A DNA stretch of 64,000 bases from Streptomyces sp. NBC_01214 (GCF_026340975.1 NZ_JAPEOS010000002.1:328501-392500); one strand, 5' to 3'; shown: positions 1 through 7,758, counted from the first letter of the stretch. Numbers and translations are program-made. The notes: a model not told the origin generated them from the sequence alone.

Positions 1-434
1 TCGGCGGCGCGTCGCATCTTCCGAGCGACCTTCGCCGCCCGGATCCGCGAGCCGCCGATCCGGCCGTTCGGGTCGGGGACCTGCACCAACGTGGCCTTGA
101 GGATCTCGGCGCCCATAGCGACCTCGATGGAGAGGGCGACACCGGCGGCGCGGACGCTGTTGCAGTACTGGCGGACCTGCGCCGGAGAGGTGAACTCCGG
201 CGCCGGCAACAGCTGCCGCCCGCCCCCGCCCCCGCCGGAACCGTTGGTGGCGACAAAGCCCCCGCCCCCACCACCGTTACCGCGGCCACCACTGTTGACG
301 GTGATGTTGAAACCCGGGGAGAACGTCTTGCTGTTCACCTTGGTCTGGGAGCCGTTCGCGCCCGCTCGGGGTCCGGTCCGGGGTCGCGGGATGCCGGCGG
401 CGGCCCGGTTCGTGCCCTGGCGATTGGTGGCCAT
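1..434 (-). CDS. AICE-borne glycine-rich protein, 3' end outside window
   Basis: This is a leftward gene whose C-terminus lies beyond the left edge; about 144 residues are visible. It starts with MATNRQGTNRAAAGIPRPR, then has a basic, low-complexity N-terminus and two glycine runs near residues 50-75 (NGGGGGGF and GSGGGGGG). A more ordinary segment (FTSPAQVRQYCNSVRAAGV) follows. The start ATG overlaps the stop of the upstream membrane-protein gene by one base (TGATG), so it belongs to the same coupled transfer/spread operon. I do not recognise the family. By position it may be a plasmid-spread or transfer accessory protein, but the sequence alone does not show a function. Confidence 0.6.
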   Translation of the reverse strand, partial: MATNRQGTNRAAAGIPRPRTGPRAGANGSQTKVNSKTFSPGFNITVNSGGRGNGGGGGGFVATNGSGGGGGGRQLLPAPEFTSPAQVRQYCNSVRAAGVALSIEVAMGAEILKATLVQVPDPNGRIGGSRIRAAKVARKMRRAA

Positions 435-937
435 CAACGAGTCTCCTCAGCGGTGGTGGTCAAGCGGCGGGCGATGAGCCAAACAACCTGGGCGGTAAGC
501 GTCAGGAGGGCCCAGACCAGGGCCACGGCCGGGCGGACCGGACCGAACCAGATCGCCACCGGCACCCAGCCCACCCCCGCCGTCACCGCGGCAGCGAGCA
601 GGGCCCGCCACGTCCTGACGGTGCGGGAGGTGGCAGGGCGACGGCGGGCAGTCCACGCCCACACACCGACCGGGGTGAGGGCGAGCGGAGCCAGGACCCA
701 CGCGGTGCGGGGCTCGATCAGGTGCACCAGCCCCGTCACGGCCAGCAGAACCAGGGAGAGCCCGGTGGGGGCCCAGGTGCGGCGGTGCTTCCACAGCCAA
801 CGGCCAGACGCGGCGGCGGCGCGGGCGGTGAGGGACGGCTCCAGCTCGGAGCTCAGGACGACGATGACCGGCTGACCCCTGCGCTGACGCGGGATCCGTA
901 GGGTCGGGGCGGCCGACGGCCGCATGCGGCGAGACAC
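434..937 (-). CDS. small membrane protein of the AICE transfer/spread operon
   Basis: The 167-residue protein starts at GTG, with an AAGGAG ribosome-binding site just after the stop of the upstream RRQRL gene. A basic N-terminus is followed by about four hydrophobic segments: TGLSLVLLAVTGLVHLI, WVLAPLALTPVGVWAW, LLAAAVTAGVGWVPVAIW and VALVWALLTLTAQVVWLI. It is probably an integral membrane protein. Small membrane proteins in this position of Streptomyces conjugative elements are often Spd-type proteins used for intramycelial plasmid spread. That role is inferred from position and topology, since no diagnostic motif was seen. Confidence 0.65.
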   Translation of the reverse strand: MSRRMRPSAAPTLRIPRQRRGQPVIVVLSSELEPSLTARAAAASGRWLWKHRRTWAPTGLSLVLLAVTGLVHLIEPRTAWVLAPLALTPVGVWAWTARRRPATSRTVRTWRALLAAAVTAGVGWVPVAIWFGPVRPAVALVWALLTLTAQVVWLIARRLTTTAEETR

Positions 938-949
938 AGCAGAACTCCT

Positions 950-1306
950 TCAGGCAGCAGAGAGGGTTCGGGTGGCGCGCTGTTCAGGGAAGTCGTGGCA
1001 GGCCACGCACATGCCGAGCGACGTCGGGATCACGTACGGGAGGTGATCGAGGCAGATGGGGCAGCGGCGGCGGGCTGCATCCGCTTTGGCGAGGGCCGTC
1101 CACCGGTTGGGGGTCATCGGCCGGACGGGCTTTGCGAGGTCGATCCGGTAGAGGTAGGCGATCAGCGGGCCGCGTCGGCGGCGGGGGCGCTCCAGCTGGG
1201 CGGCGACGTCCTGTCCGCCGGGCCGGAGACCTGCGGCGCGGAGCTGACGACGGGTGGCCAACCCCTCAGGGGCGAGGCGCCACCGGTAGACGGGGAGGGT
1301 ATTCAT
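950..1306 (-). CDS. RRQRL-motif zinc-binding protein of an AICE
   Basis: This is a 118-residue protein. The start ATG at 1306 overlaps the stop of the DUF2637 gene (ATGA), so I prefer it to a longer reading that begins inside that gene. Near residue 20 is ATRRQLRAAGLRPGG, matching the RRQ(R)L signature that names this small family found in Streptomyces integrative elements. The C-terminal part has CPICLDHLP and CVACHDFPE, two CxxC pairs that could hold one zinc ion. Its function is unknown; it is conserved with spread genes in such elements. Confidence 0.75.
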   Translation of the reverse strand: MNTLPVYRWRLAPEGLATRRQLRAAGLRPGGQDVAAQLERPRRRRGPLIAYLYRIDLAKPVRPMTPNRWTALAKADAARRRCPICLDHLPYVIPTSLGMCVACHDFPEQRATRTLSAA

Positions 1307-2304
1307 TGGGTGAGGGCCGGAGCGGTGGCGGTGCCGTTGTCGCGGTGTTCCTGGTAGCGGGCGGAGGCCCATCCGACCGACCACCCGGACAGTTCCGCGG
1401 CGACCCTCACCGGCACCCCGGCCGCGAAGGCGGCGGCCACGGTGGCGCGTGCCTGCTCCTCGGGCAGCTTGGCCGGCGGAGGTCCGGCGGCGAGGAGGGC
1501 GGCGCGTTCACGCTCCATCCGCTCCTGTTCACGGACCCGTTCACGGCGCTCGCGCTCGGCCTGCTGCTGGGCGTCCAGCTCGCGCTGCTGCGCCGCCTGA
1601 CGCTCTAGGCGTTCACGCTCGGCCTCGGCCTGTTCACGCTCGTGTTCACGGCGTTCAGCCGCTTCCCGCTCTGCCTGTTCGGCAGCCTCGGCCCGCTCCG
1701 TTTCCTCGCGCCGGATCCGGTCCTGCCGTTCGGCTTCCTCGCGGGCCAGACGGGCCTCGTGTTCACGCTGTTCACGGGCGATGGCCGTCTCGTGCTCGCG
1801 CTGTTCACGAGCGGCCCGGAGCCGGTTCTCCTCCCTCTCCGCCACCGCCCGATCCCGCTCGTCCTGCTCGGCGCGCTTACGGGCCTCCACGGCCAGGACG
1901 GCCGCGGTCAGGGCCCGCCGGTAGGCGAGGCCTGCTTCCGCGGTGACGATCAGGAGGAGCGGGGCGACGGCGTGCACGGCGACCCCGACCAGGTCTCCAG
2001 CCAGCGCGGATACGCCGATGTTCAGGGCGAGGGTCATGGTGCCCGTCATCCACCGCAGGGCCACCGGCCAGGCCCCGCCGTGCCCGCCGAGACGGGCCAG
2101 AACGGAGTCGAGACGGACCACGATCACCACCGCCGCGTCCACGACGAGGGGCAGGATCGGGGCCGTCCACCGCCACTCAGTCGGCGTGTGGGCGGCCATG
2201 AGGGGGGTGACGGTGAGGACGGAGTAGAGCATCGCCCCGCCGACGATCAGCCACGTCCCGACCGACAGGGCACGCTCGGATGAACGGATCTGAACGCGAT
2301 TCAC
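1303..2304 (-). CDS. DUF2637 spread protein, SpdB2-like
   Basis: The 333-residue protein has four predicted membrane helices in the first 130 residues (around 17-35, 45-65, 84-105 and 108-128), the arrangement of DUF2637 proteins. A very long charged coiled coil of Glu/Arg/Ala heptads follows, about residues 135-285. The tail at about 290-325 (ARATVAAAFAAGVPVRVAAE) looks helix-turn-helix-like. This is the layout of SpdB2-type proteins, which help conjugative plasmids and AICEs spread between hyphal compartments. Start GTG and stop both overlap neighbouring genes by four bases, so translation is coupled across the operon. Confidence 0.85.
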   Translation of the reverse strand: MNRVQIRSSERALSVGTWLIVGGAMLYSVLTVTPLMAAHTPTEWRWTAPILPLVVDAAVVIVVRLDSVLARLGGHGGAWPVALRWMTGTMTLALNIGVSALAGDLVGVAVHAVAPLLLIVTAEAGLAYRRALTAAVLAVEARKRAEQDERDRAVAEREENRLRAAREQREHETAIAREQREHEARLAREEAERQDRIRREETERAEAAEQAEREAAERREHEREQAEAERERLERQAAQQRELDAQQQAERERRERVREQERMERERAALLAAGPPPAKLPEEQARATVAAAFAAGVPVRVAAELSGWSVGWASARYQEHRDNGTATAPALTQ

Positions 2305-2642
2305 GAGTCGACCTCCGCCCGTGAACGCTCACCGTCGGAGATGAGGATCTTGGCGAAGCCGATCAGCTGCACGCGCCCGCCGGAGTAGGTGGTCTCGGCC
2401 CTCAAGACGAGAGTGCGGCCACCCTCCTGAACACCGTGAGACACCTTCCGGGACGGGATCCCCAGAGCCACACACCACGTCTCGAACCCGTCCACGTCAT
2501 CGTGGAAGGAGAGCTCCAGAACGTCGGGGCAGACCTTGGAGATCGACACACTCGGCACCGGAAGGTGCCGGTAGCGGTCCTCGAAGATCCGCAGCGCCAT
2601 TAGCGGCGCGGCCAGGGCCGAGAGGGGCATCGGAGTACTCAT
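2301..2642 (-). CDS. conserved AICE protein of unknown function
   Basis: The 113-residue protein lies between the DUF6284-like and DUF2637 genes and overlaps both by four bases (ATGA upstream, GTGA downstream). It is soluble by composition, with a mixed alpha/beta look: LELSFHDDVDGFETWCVALG, then TLVLRAETTYSGGRVQLIGF. I recognise no catalytic motif. Position in a tightly coupled operon marks it as part of the element's transfer/spread or maintenance module. The ATG at 2642 is chosen because it forms the overlap with the upstream stop. Confidence 0.65.
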   Translation of the reverse strand: MSTPMPLSALAAPLMALRIFEDRYRHLPVPSVSISKVCPDVLELSFHDDVDGFETWCVALGIPSRKVSHGVQEGGRTLVLRAETTYSGGRVQLIGFAKILISDGERSRAEVDS

Positions 2643-2911
2643 GCAGCACCGCCCGGCATGCCCACAGCGGCGGCGGCCTGGTTGGTCAGGTCCCGGCGGA
2701 CGGCGAGCATCCGCCGACGGGCCCGGCGGATCCGCTGCTCATCCAGCTCGGACGGCGCCCGGTCCAGAACGGCGATCTCCGCGTCGAGCAACTCGACGCG
2801 CGCCTCGATGAGGGGCATCTCTCGCTCGATCGCGTCCAGCTCCGCGTCCGACGGCTCCAAACCGTCAGACCACGGGGTAACGAGGTCCTGAAGTGCAGCG
2901 ATGGACTTCAC
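2639..2911 (-). CDS. DUF6284 family protein, first gene of the spread operon
   Basis: The 90-residue protein starts at GTG 2911, preceded by a good GAAGGAG site nine bases upstream; a longer in-frame reading to 3169 crosses the regulatory palindromes and is not favoured. The core EPSDAELDAIEREMPLIEA, then VELLDAEIAVLDR and RRARRRMLAVRRDL, matches DUF6284, a small helical family found in Streptomyces integrative elements. The family has no known function. It is the first gene of a leftward operon of at least six genes, whose promoter must lie in the 2912-3215 intergenic region. Confidence 0.75.
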   Translation of the reverse strand: MKSIAALQDLVTPWSDGLEPSDAELDAIEREMPLIEARVELLDAEIAVLDRAPSELDEQRIRRARRRMLAVRRDLTNQAAAAVGMPGGAA

Positions 2912-3042
2912 GGGTCTTGCTCCTTCGAGAGAGGAACGGGACTCAGCAGCCCTCGGCGCGGCAACGCCGGGGGCTGCACTGCGTTGGGGGTGAAGCAGAA
3001 AGAACGCTCCGGCTCCCCGCCAAAGCGAGCCCCTGCGGGCCA

Positions 3043-3086
3043 TCTGGTGCGCACCAGAAGCATGGCATCTGGTGCGCACCAGATGC
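3043..3086. repeat. twin palindromic operator candidates, TCTGGTGCGCACCAGA
   Basis: The 16-base palindrome TCTGGTGCGCACCAGA occurs at 3043-3058. It recurs at 3068-3083 inside a perfect 22-base palindrome spanning 3065-3086. The two centres are 25 bases apart. Two identical perfect palindromes in a divergent promoter region are what tandem dimer-binding operators look like. The likely ligands are the XRE regulator at 3216 or the GntR-Nudix protein at 4375. Confidence 0.7.
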
Positions 3087-3172
3087 AAGCCTCTAGTTCG
3101 TTCGGGGCTTGCCGCTGTGTTCCGGTGCGACTTCAGGAAACGGCTCAGACAGGGGGTTTCGGTAGCCAACAG

Positions 3173-3197
3173 GGGTTAACCTCAAGGGTGTTAACCC
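3173..3197. promoter_or_regulatory. inverted repeat GGGTTAAC-N9-GTTAACCC
   Basis: A perfect 8-base inverted repeat with a 9-base spacer lies 19 to 43 bases upstream of the first possible start of the XRE regulator gene. It is distinct from the GC-rich twin palindromes further upstream. It is well placed to cover the promoter of the regulator, so autoregulation is plausible. This is inferred from position only. Confidence 0.5.
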
Positions 3198-3215
3198 GCT
3201 CCCACCTGCGGCGAT

Positions 3216-4391
3216 TTGGTTAGCCCTCCCCAGGTGGCACGGCCATCGGAGGCGATGCACGTGGGCAAGGGATTACGAGCTATTCGTACATCGCGGGGGT
3301 GGTCGCAGGAGCGGCTGATCTTCGAGATTGAGCGCCACGCGCGGCAGCACATGCTGAACGTCGCATCCAGCGCGAGCCTGAAGACCTACGTGTCGGAGTG
3401 GGAGAACGGCCGACGGGCCATCACGGAGCGGTACGCCGTGATTCTCCGGCCGCTGCTCGGGGTGACGGACGCTGAGCTGGGCGGGGAGCCTGATCGTTCA
3501 GTCCCCCAACAAGCGGATGGCTACGAGGACCTGTTGAGCCGGATCGACTCGGCGCGGAGCGTCAGCGATTCCATGGTGAGCACTTTCATGGACCAGACCG
3601 AGCTACTGCGGACCATGGACCGGCAGATGGGCGCATCGGGCCTGGTGGACCAGATGAACGGCCACCTGACGGCCATGGAGGACGCGCTCACCTTCGCGGT
3701 CCTGCCAGGGACACGCCGACCCATCGCGACGGCCCTGGCTGGGGCGGCGACCCTGGCAGCCTGGCAAGCGCTGGACGCAGGGTCTGTGGAGCGCGCATGG
3801 CGGCACTACGAGCTGGCGAAGCGCGCCGCGCAGGACGCTGATGCGCCGCAGTACTTGGCCCACGCCATGGGGGAGCAGGCGTACGTCCTGGGTGATGCCG
3901 GCCGACCCGAGATGGCGGTGGAGCTCATTCGCGACGCGCAGCGCACCCATGCGGAGCGTCAATCGTCTCGCCTTCGAGCTTGGCTGAGTGCTGCCGAAGC
4001 TGAGCTGTGCGCCGCCGCTGGTATGCACGACGACGCACGGCATGCCCTGGACCGGGCGGCAGCCGTGTTGCCGGAAGGCGCGCACGCTCGTGACTCCGAC
4101 ATGCTGAGCATCTTCCTGAACGCGGACCACCTGGCGCGCTGGCGGGGAAACGTACTGGCGCTCTTGGGTGACAGCTCGGCCATGGGTGACCTCTACGCGT
4201 CTCTCCAGACGACGGACCCCACGTTCGTGCGCGCCAAGGCAGGACTGCACAGCGACCTGACGCAGGCCCACCTTGCCCGCGGTGAGTTCGACGAGGCCCG
4301 CTCGAACCTCCAGCAAGCACGACTGCTGGCGAACCGCACGGGGTCCGTGCGGCACCGCCGGCGTGTGGAGCTACTTACGGGGCGGCTGTAG
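3216..4391 (+). CDS. XRE-family regulator with TPR-like C-terminal region
   Basis: The 391-residue protein (GTG start; an ATG at 3255 is an alternative) begins with a helix-turn-helix domain at about residues 17-75: LRAIRTSRGWSQERL and, later, YVSEWENGRRAITERYAVIL. The remaining 300 residues are helical and alanine-rich, with repeated motifs such as AWRHYELAKRAAQDADAPQY that resemble tetratricopeptide repeats. This design is common in Streptomyces regulators that sense a peptide or partner protein. Its 3' end overlaps the convergent Nudix gene by 17 bases. It probably controls the spread operon and itself through the operators upstream. Confidence 0.8.
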   Translation: MVSPPQVARPSEAMHVGKGLRAIRTSRGWSQERLIFEIERHARQHMLNVASSASLKTYVSEWENGRRAITERYAVILRPLLGVTDAELGGEPDRSVPQQADGYEDLLSRIDSARSVSDSMVSTFMDQTELLRTMDRQMGASGLVDQMNGHLTAMEDALTFAVLPGTRRPIATALAGAATLAAWQALDAGSVERAWRHYELAKRAAQDADAPQYLAHAMGEQAYVLGDAGRPEMAVELIRDAQRTHAERQSSRLRAWLSAAEAELCAAAGMHDDARHALDRAAAVLPEGAHARDSDMLSIFLNADHLARWRGNVLALLGDSSAMGDLYASLQTTDPTFVRAKAGLHSDLTQAHLARGEFDEARSNLQQARLLANRTGSVRHRRRVELLTGRL

Positions 4392-5226
4392 CCCGCGATG
4401 CGAGGACGTGCAGCAGAGCGACCAGAGTTCCCGACCCCATGAGCTTCCCCTCGGCCATGAGGCGAGGGATATCCGCCAGGGGCACCCAGGCGATCTGCCC
4501 GGCTTCCTCGATGTCCGTGGGTTCGCCCACCTTCACCGCGCCCCGTGCCACGAAGATCTCGTGAGGCGAATCGACCATGCCGATCATGGGCTGATACGTC
4601 ACGACGTGCTCGACGTTCGTCGGACGCCAACCGGTCTCTTCCTCGGTCTCGCGCGCCGCCGTGGTCGCCGCATCCTCGCCTTCGTCCACGATCCCGCCGG
4701 GGAGTTCCCATCCCCACTGCTGCGGGACGAAGCGGTAGCGCCACAACATCAGGACGCGTTGCTGCTCATCGATCACAGCTGTGATCGCCACGTGGTGCAG
4801 GCGCACCACGTGGTGCTCGAACCGCTCGACCCCGGGCGGTTCAACGTCGACGAGGTCGAGATTCACCCACCGGTTCTCGTAGATCGTCCTGCTGCCGTGG
4901 ATCGTCCAGGGCTCCAGCTCTGCCGGCGTGGGTACGGTCTCGCCACCCACGACCCGGTACGAACTGCGGTCGTACGCCTTGATGAGGTGCTCGCTCGCCA
5001 GTCGTGCGAGCACCTGGCGGAGGGCGGTACGGCCGATCTCCAGCTCAGCGCTCATGGTCCGCTCGGAGGGAAGCTTTTCGCCGGGGCCGTACTTGCCCGA
5101 CTCGATCCAAGACCGGATCGTGTGGTAGACCCTCATCGACTTCGGTCCCATCCTCAGAGCACTCTCCCCGTTCGTCAGCCGATACGGGCCAGCGTAGTCG
5201 TGGGCTAGCTCGGAGAACTCGGCCAT
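4375..5226 (-). CDS. GntR-type winged helix fused to Nudix hydrolase, Pif-like
   Basis: The 283-residue protein starts at ATG 5226 behind a GGGAAGAGAGG site; an ATG 18 bases upstream would include that site. Residues about 25-95 form a GntR winged helix (VYHTIRSWIESGKYGPGEKL, then PSERTMSAELEIGRTALRQV). Residues about 140-280 are a Nudix domain whose box at about 177-200 reads GGIVDEGE, seven residues, then RETEEETGW. In pSAM2 the Nudix protein Pif prevents redundant transfer between donors and KorSA is a separate GntR repressor. Here both activities appear in one polypeptide, so it may link repression to immunity. The third residue of the REU motif is Thr rather than a bulky aliphatic. Confidence 0.8.
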   Translation of the reverse strand: MAEFSELAHDYAGPYRLTNGESALRMGPKSMRVYHTIRSWIESGKYGPGEKLPSERTMSAELEIGRTALRQVLARLASEHLIKAYDRSSYRVVGGETVPTPAELEPWTIHGSRTIYENRWVNLDLVDVEPPGVERFEHHVVRLHHVAITAVIDEQQRVLMLWRYRFVPQQWGWELPGGIVDEGEDAATTAARETEEETGWRPTNVEHVVTYQPMIGMVDSPHEIFVARGAVKVGEPTDIEEAGQIAWVPLADIPRLMAEGKLMGSGTLVALLHVLASRATAAP

Positions 5227-5377
5227 GCCTGCCTCTCTTCCCATCGGATTTTTTGGGCGACGAGCCCAGGGCGTCCGGAGGCTGCCCTGGGCGGCACTCG
5301 TTGATGCTCGTGTGGGATGAATCGACCTGGGCTTGGCGCACGCCTGTCAGTCCGGACGAAGGGGGAGCGCGGACCCT

Positions 5378-6247
5378 GTGGCTCAGGCGATGATGCCGAG
5401 CATGTCCCCGGAACTGATCACCGCGATAGCCACTCTGGCCGGCGTGGCATTAGGCATCGCTGGCACCCTCTCTGCTGCGCGCATCCAGGCGAAGGGGAGT
5501 CACGCTCAGGCGGACGCTACCTACCGCGCTGCCCGGACCACGGCGACCGCGCAGTACGCGGCCACCCTTGAGCAGCAGAACCGAGCCGCTCAGAGGGCCG
5601 CGTATGTCGGCCTTCTCGCCGTAACCCGAGAGTTCGTGCGTCGCGCCGAGTACACGCGCAGCAACGAGGGGGACCGCGATCACTTGGCTCATGACCTGCG
5701 TGAACCTCTCGTGCAAGTCGAGACGGCTTTTGCGGCAGTCGAACTGGAAGGGCCTGAAGGGGTGTTGGCGGCGGCCCGCGAAATCGCGGACGCGTCATTC
5801 AGTTTCAAGCAGCTGCTCGACCTTCATGGCCACGTCTATCGCGCAATAAACAAACTCTGGGCGCGCCACTTCCACAGTTCTCTCAGCGATTTTCCAGCCA
5901 TCGAGTCCCTCGACCGATTGCGGTCCATCCACAGGGACCTCTCCCCACGCGACCGCGTCCACCTGATCTCCAGCAGGGACATGCCCGCACGTGCAGGAGA
6001 GATGGGAGAGCCTGGCATCCGCTGGCGGACAGAGTTCCTGCGAGCACGATCCCTGCTGCAGGTCTATGTGGAAGAGGGGATCATCACTGAGGTGGAGCGG
6101 GAATCGATCCTGCGGCATACCGGAACGTGGGATCACAGCGTTGCGGACATGCTTGATTCGGCGCAGGAGAAACTGGACGCAGTGCTGGTCAGCTTCATCC
6201 AGGCGGCCCGAATGCACCTGAACGCCACCGCCCCGCGCCACGACTAG
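5378..6247 (+). CDS. hypothetical protein with N-terminal membrane anchor (AICE cargo)
   Basis: The 289-residue protein starts at GTG 5378, ten bases after a GGGGGAG site. One hydrophobic segment near the N-terminus (ITAIATLAGVALGIAGTL) is followed by a long helical region rich in Ala, Gln and Arg (AQADATYRAARTTATAQYAA). The rest is soluble, with no motif I recognise. A single anchor followed by a coiled-coil-like stretch is common in small Streptomyces proteins of unknown role. It is convergent with the next gene and close to the element's right end, so it is probably cargo. Confidence 0.65.
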   Translation: MAQAMMPSMSPELITAIATLAGVALGIAGTLSAARIQAKGSHAQADATYRAARTTATAQYAATLEQQNRAAQRAAYVGLLAVTREFVRRAEYTRSNEGDRDHLAHDLREPLVQVETAFAAVELEGPEGVLAAAREIADASFSFKQLLDLHGHVYRAINKLWARHFHSSLSDFPAIESLDRLRSIHRDLSPRDRVHLISSRDMPARAGEMGEPGIRWRTEFLRARSLLQVYVEEGIITEVERESILRHTGTWDHSVADMLDSAQEKLDAVLVSFIQAARMHLNATAPRHD

Positions 6248-6309
6248 GTGAAGGATCCAGCGGAGGCCATCGGCCCCACCGGCTCAATGGGGCGGAGGTT
6301 GTCCCACGA

Positions 6310-7077
6310 TTACTCAGGTTCGTCCTTAGGCATGGGGGAACCGGGTAGGTCCGAGAATCTCTCCTCGTTGATCCGGTAGGTGTTGCGCAGCCTGCGGTAG
6401 TCGAAATCGCTGCCTTGAGGAACCCGACCCACTGTCAGAAAGCCGTGGCCCTCCAGTTCCTTCCGGGCGTTGGTCCAGGTGTTGTGGGAGACCCCGTACA
6501 GCTCTCGCCTCTCTGTGGGGATGTAACGAGCGTCGCTGTGGCCGCCCTGAGACTCCATGAGCATGAGCAGGGTCGCGGTCGCGGTCGGCGACAGGGACAG
6601 GATCCATCCCTGGGTCCAGAAGCTGATGGGGACTCCGACGTAACGGCTCGCGAGGCTGGCGCGCTCGTATGGGCTGCGCACATCGTCCAGTGAGAGCAGG
6701 GTGATCGACGGTGGCGCATAGTCGTGGCGGGGGCCCAACTTGATGAACTTGTTGGCAGCCAACCAGTTCACGTTGTCCGTCACGCGGCGAGGGCCTGTGG
6801 CCGCAGGCAATGCGAGCGTCCTGGCCCAAGTCTGCGAAGTTGGAGGACGCCGGATGTCGTGGGGCTTCCGTGTAGCCATCATCGTCATACAGAGGTAGAG
6901 CCTGAGGCGGACCTCCCCACCCCGACCTCCCTGCACCAGGCGTGCCAAGGGGGGCCTGTTTGCTGGGTCAGTCGCCTTGACGAAGCTGATGGGGAAGGCA
7001 ACGTTCCCCTTCCGGGCTGCGTTGTCCACCGCCTTCCTCATGCTGGCCAGAGCCGACGCGTAAAGAGGGTTCGGCAA
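6310..7077 (-). CDS. hypothetical protein with winged-helix features (AICE cargo)
   Basis: The 255-residue protein starts at TTG 7077 with an AGAAGG site upstream. The central and C-terminal parts look like winged-helix DNA-binding segments: TATATLLMLMESQGG, then RRELYGVSHNTWTNARKELE and GHGFLTVGRVPQG. Such folds occur in plasmid replication initiators and in transcription factors. No replication or catalytic motif is clear, so I leave the function open. The gene is convergent with the one at 5378 and lies 630 bases from attR. Confidence 0.6.
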   Translation of the reverse strand: MPNPLYASALASMRKAVDNAARKGNVAFPISFVKATDPANRPPLARLVQGGRGGEVRLRLYLCMTMMATRKPHDIRRPPTSQTWARTLALPAATGPRRVTDNVNWLAANKFIKLGPRHDYAPPSITLLSLDDVRSPYERASLASRYVGVPISFWTQGWILSLSPTATATLLMLMESQGGHSDARYIPTERRELYGVSHNTWTNARKELEGHGFLTVGRVPQGSDFDYRRLRNTYRINEERFSDLPGSPMPKDEPE

Positions 7078-7375
7078 GATTGTTTACCTTCTTGAAGGAG
7101 AGACAGGGAGTCCGGGGGTCCACGGTGGTACACAGGGGGTCCTTGGCAGTCCTTCCCCTTCCTGCGCAAGCGCCGGGTTCCTCCATTGCTGTCGATTGAT
7201 CTCTACTCCATAGCTGCGATGTCTGTCCACCAGAATCGCTCTTTGCCTCCTTCGCAGCCGTTCCACATGCCCTTTGACCTGGGCTTTTTCGCCTGTCACC
7301 GTCGAACCCGGGCCGCAAGGGGCCGAAGGGATCAGGGTGAACCCGGCACGTAAGTGCTCGGAGGAGGAGGGGCAA
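7078..7375. other. intergenic region before small membrane protein
   Basis: About 300 bases without a convincing gene. It contains the ribosome-binding region of the leftward gene at 7077 and the GGAGGAGGAGGGG site of the next rightward gene. The reading frames here overlap on both strands and have no recognisable family. I see no strong palindrome. Confidence 0.4.
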
Positions 7376-7585
7376 ATGGCGGTAAACACCGCAGCGCAGC
7401 GCGGCATCTGGCTGGCAATCATCCTGCTGGTCAGTGTCTGCGCAGCGTGTGTGGCGGCGGCGCTGTTCTACGTGACCGGTGCCGGAGTGCATCTCACCCT
7501 CGGTGTAGGAGGAGGGGCGTTCGTTGCAACGGCCACGTTGGGGCTCGCGGCCTACCGCTTCGTGATGGAGCGGAGCGACGCTTAG
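7376..7585 (+). CDS. small two-helix membrane protein (AICE cargo)
   Basis: A 69-residue protein starts at ATG 7376, directly after an unusually strong purine-rich site (GGAGGAGGAGGGGCAA). It has two membrane helices: GIWLAIILLVSVCAACVAAA at about residues 10-30, and GAFVATATLGLAAYRFVM at about 45-63. Little soluble sequence remains. It is the last gene before attR. Its function is unknown; small two-helix proteins near element ends can be toxins, holin-like proteins or regulators, but nothing here decides between these. Confidence 0.6.
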   Translation: MAVNTAAQRGIWLAIILLVSVCAACVAAALFYVTGAGVHLTLGVGGGAFVATATLGLAAYRFVMERSDA

Positions 7586-7705
7586 CCCCCTTTAGGGCGC
7601 GGCTGGCGGTCTCCGTGGACGAGGCGCGGACGGTAAGTGGCGCATGCTTGGAGCGGAGGTCGCTTCTGGCAGGTCAAGGCACTCTCGCCGGTGTGCAAGG
7701 CGGGG

Positions 7706-7758
7706 GACTGTAAATCTGCCGGCTCAGCCTACCCAGGTTCGAACCCTGGCGCCGCCAC
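7706..7758 (+). other. attR: 3' half of tRNA-Tyr gene at the element's right end
   Basis: The segment runs from the anticodon loop (CTGTAAA, anticodon GTA at 7710-7712) through a variable arm (GGCTCAGCC), the T arm (CCAGG-TTCGAAC-CCTGG) and the 3' acceptor strand CGCCGCC plus A. The matching 5' acceptor strand GGCGGCG and a D arm are absent upstream, and the anticodon stem has a G-G mismatch. It is therefore a tRNA 3' half, not a working gene. AICEs typically integrate in the 3' half of tRNA genes, and SLP1 uses tRNA-Tyr. The intact gene should be restored at attL, left of the window. Confidence 0.8.

Larger units (their letters stand above)
2912..3215. promoter_or_regulatory. divergent control region between spread operon and XRE regulator
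   Basis: This roughly 300-base intergenic stretch separates the leftward spread operon from the rightward regulator. It holds a long GC inverted repeat (2946-2958 with 2965-2977) in the leader of the leftward operon, two copies of a perfect palindrome (3043-3058 and 3065-3086), and an inverted repeat GGGTTAAC-N9-GTTAACCC (3173-3197) just before the regulator. The arrangement suggests operator-controlled divergent promoters. I could not assign a confident -10/-35 pair. Confidence 0.6.

Noticed and set aside
7676..7758. A complete tRNA-Tyr gene
   Set aside because: The 5' acceptor strand and D arm cannot be formed from the upstream bases and the anticodon stem has a mismatch; the att-site reading fits better.
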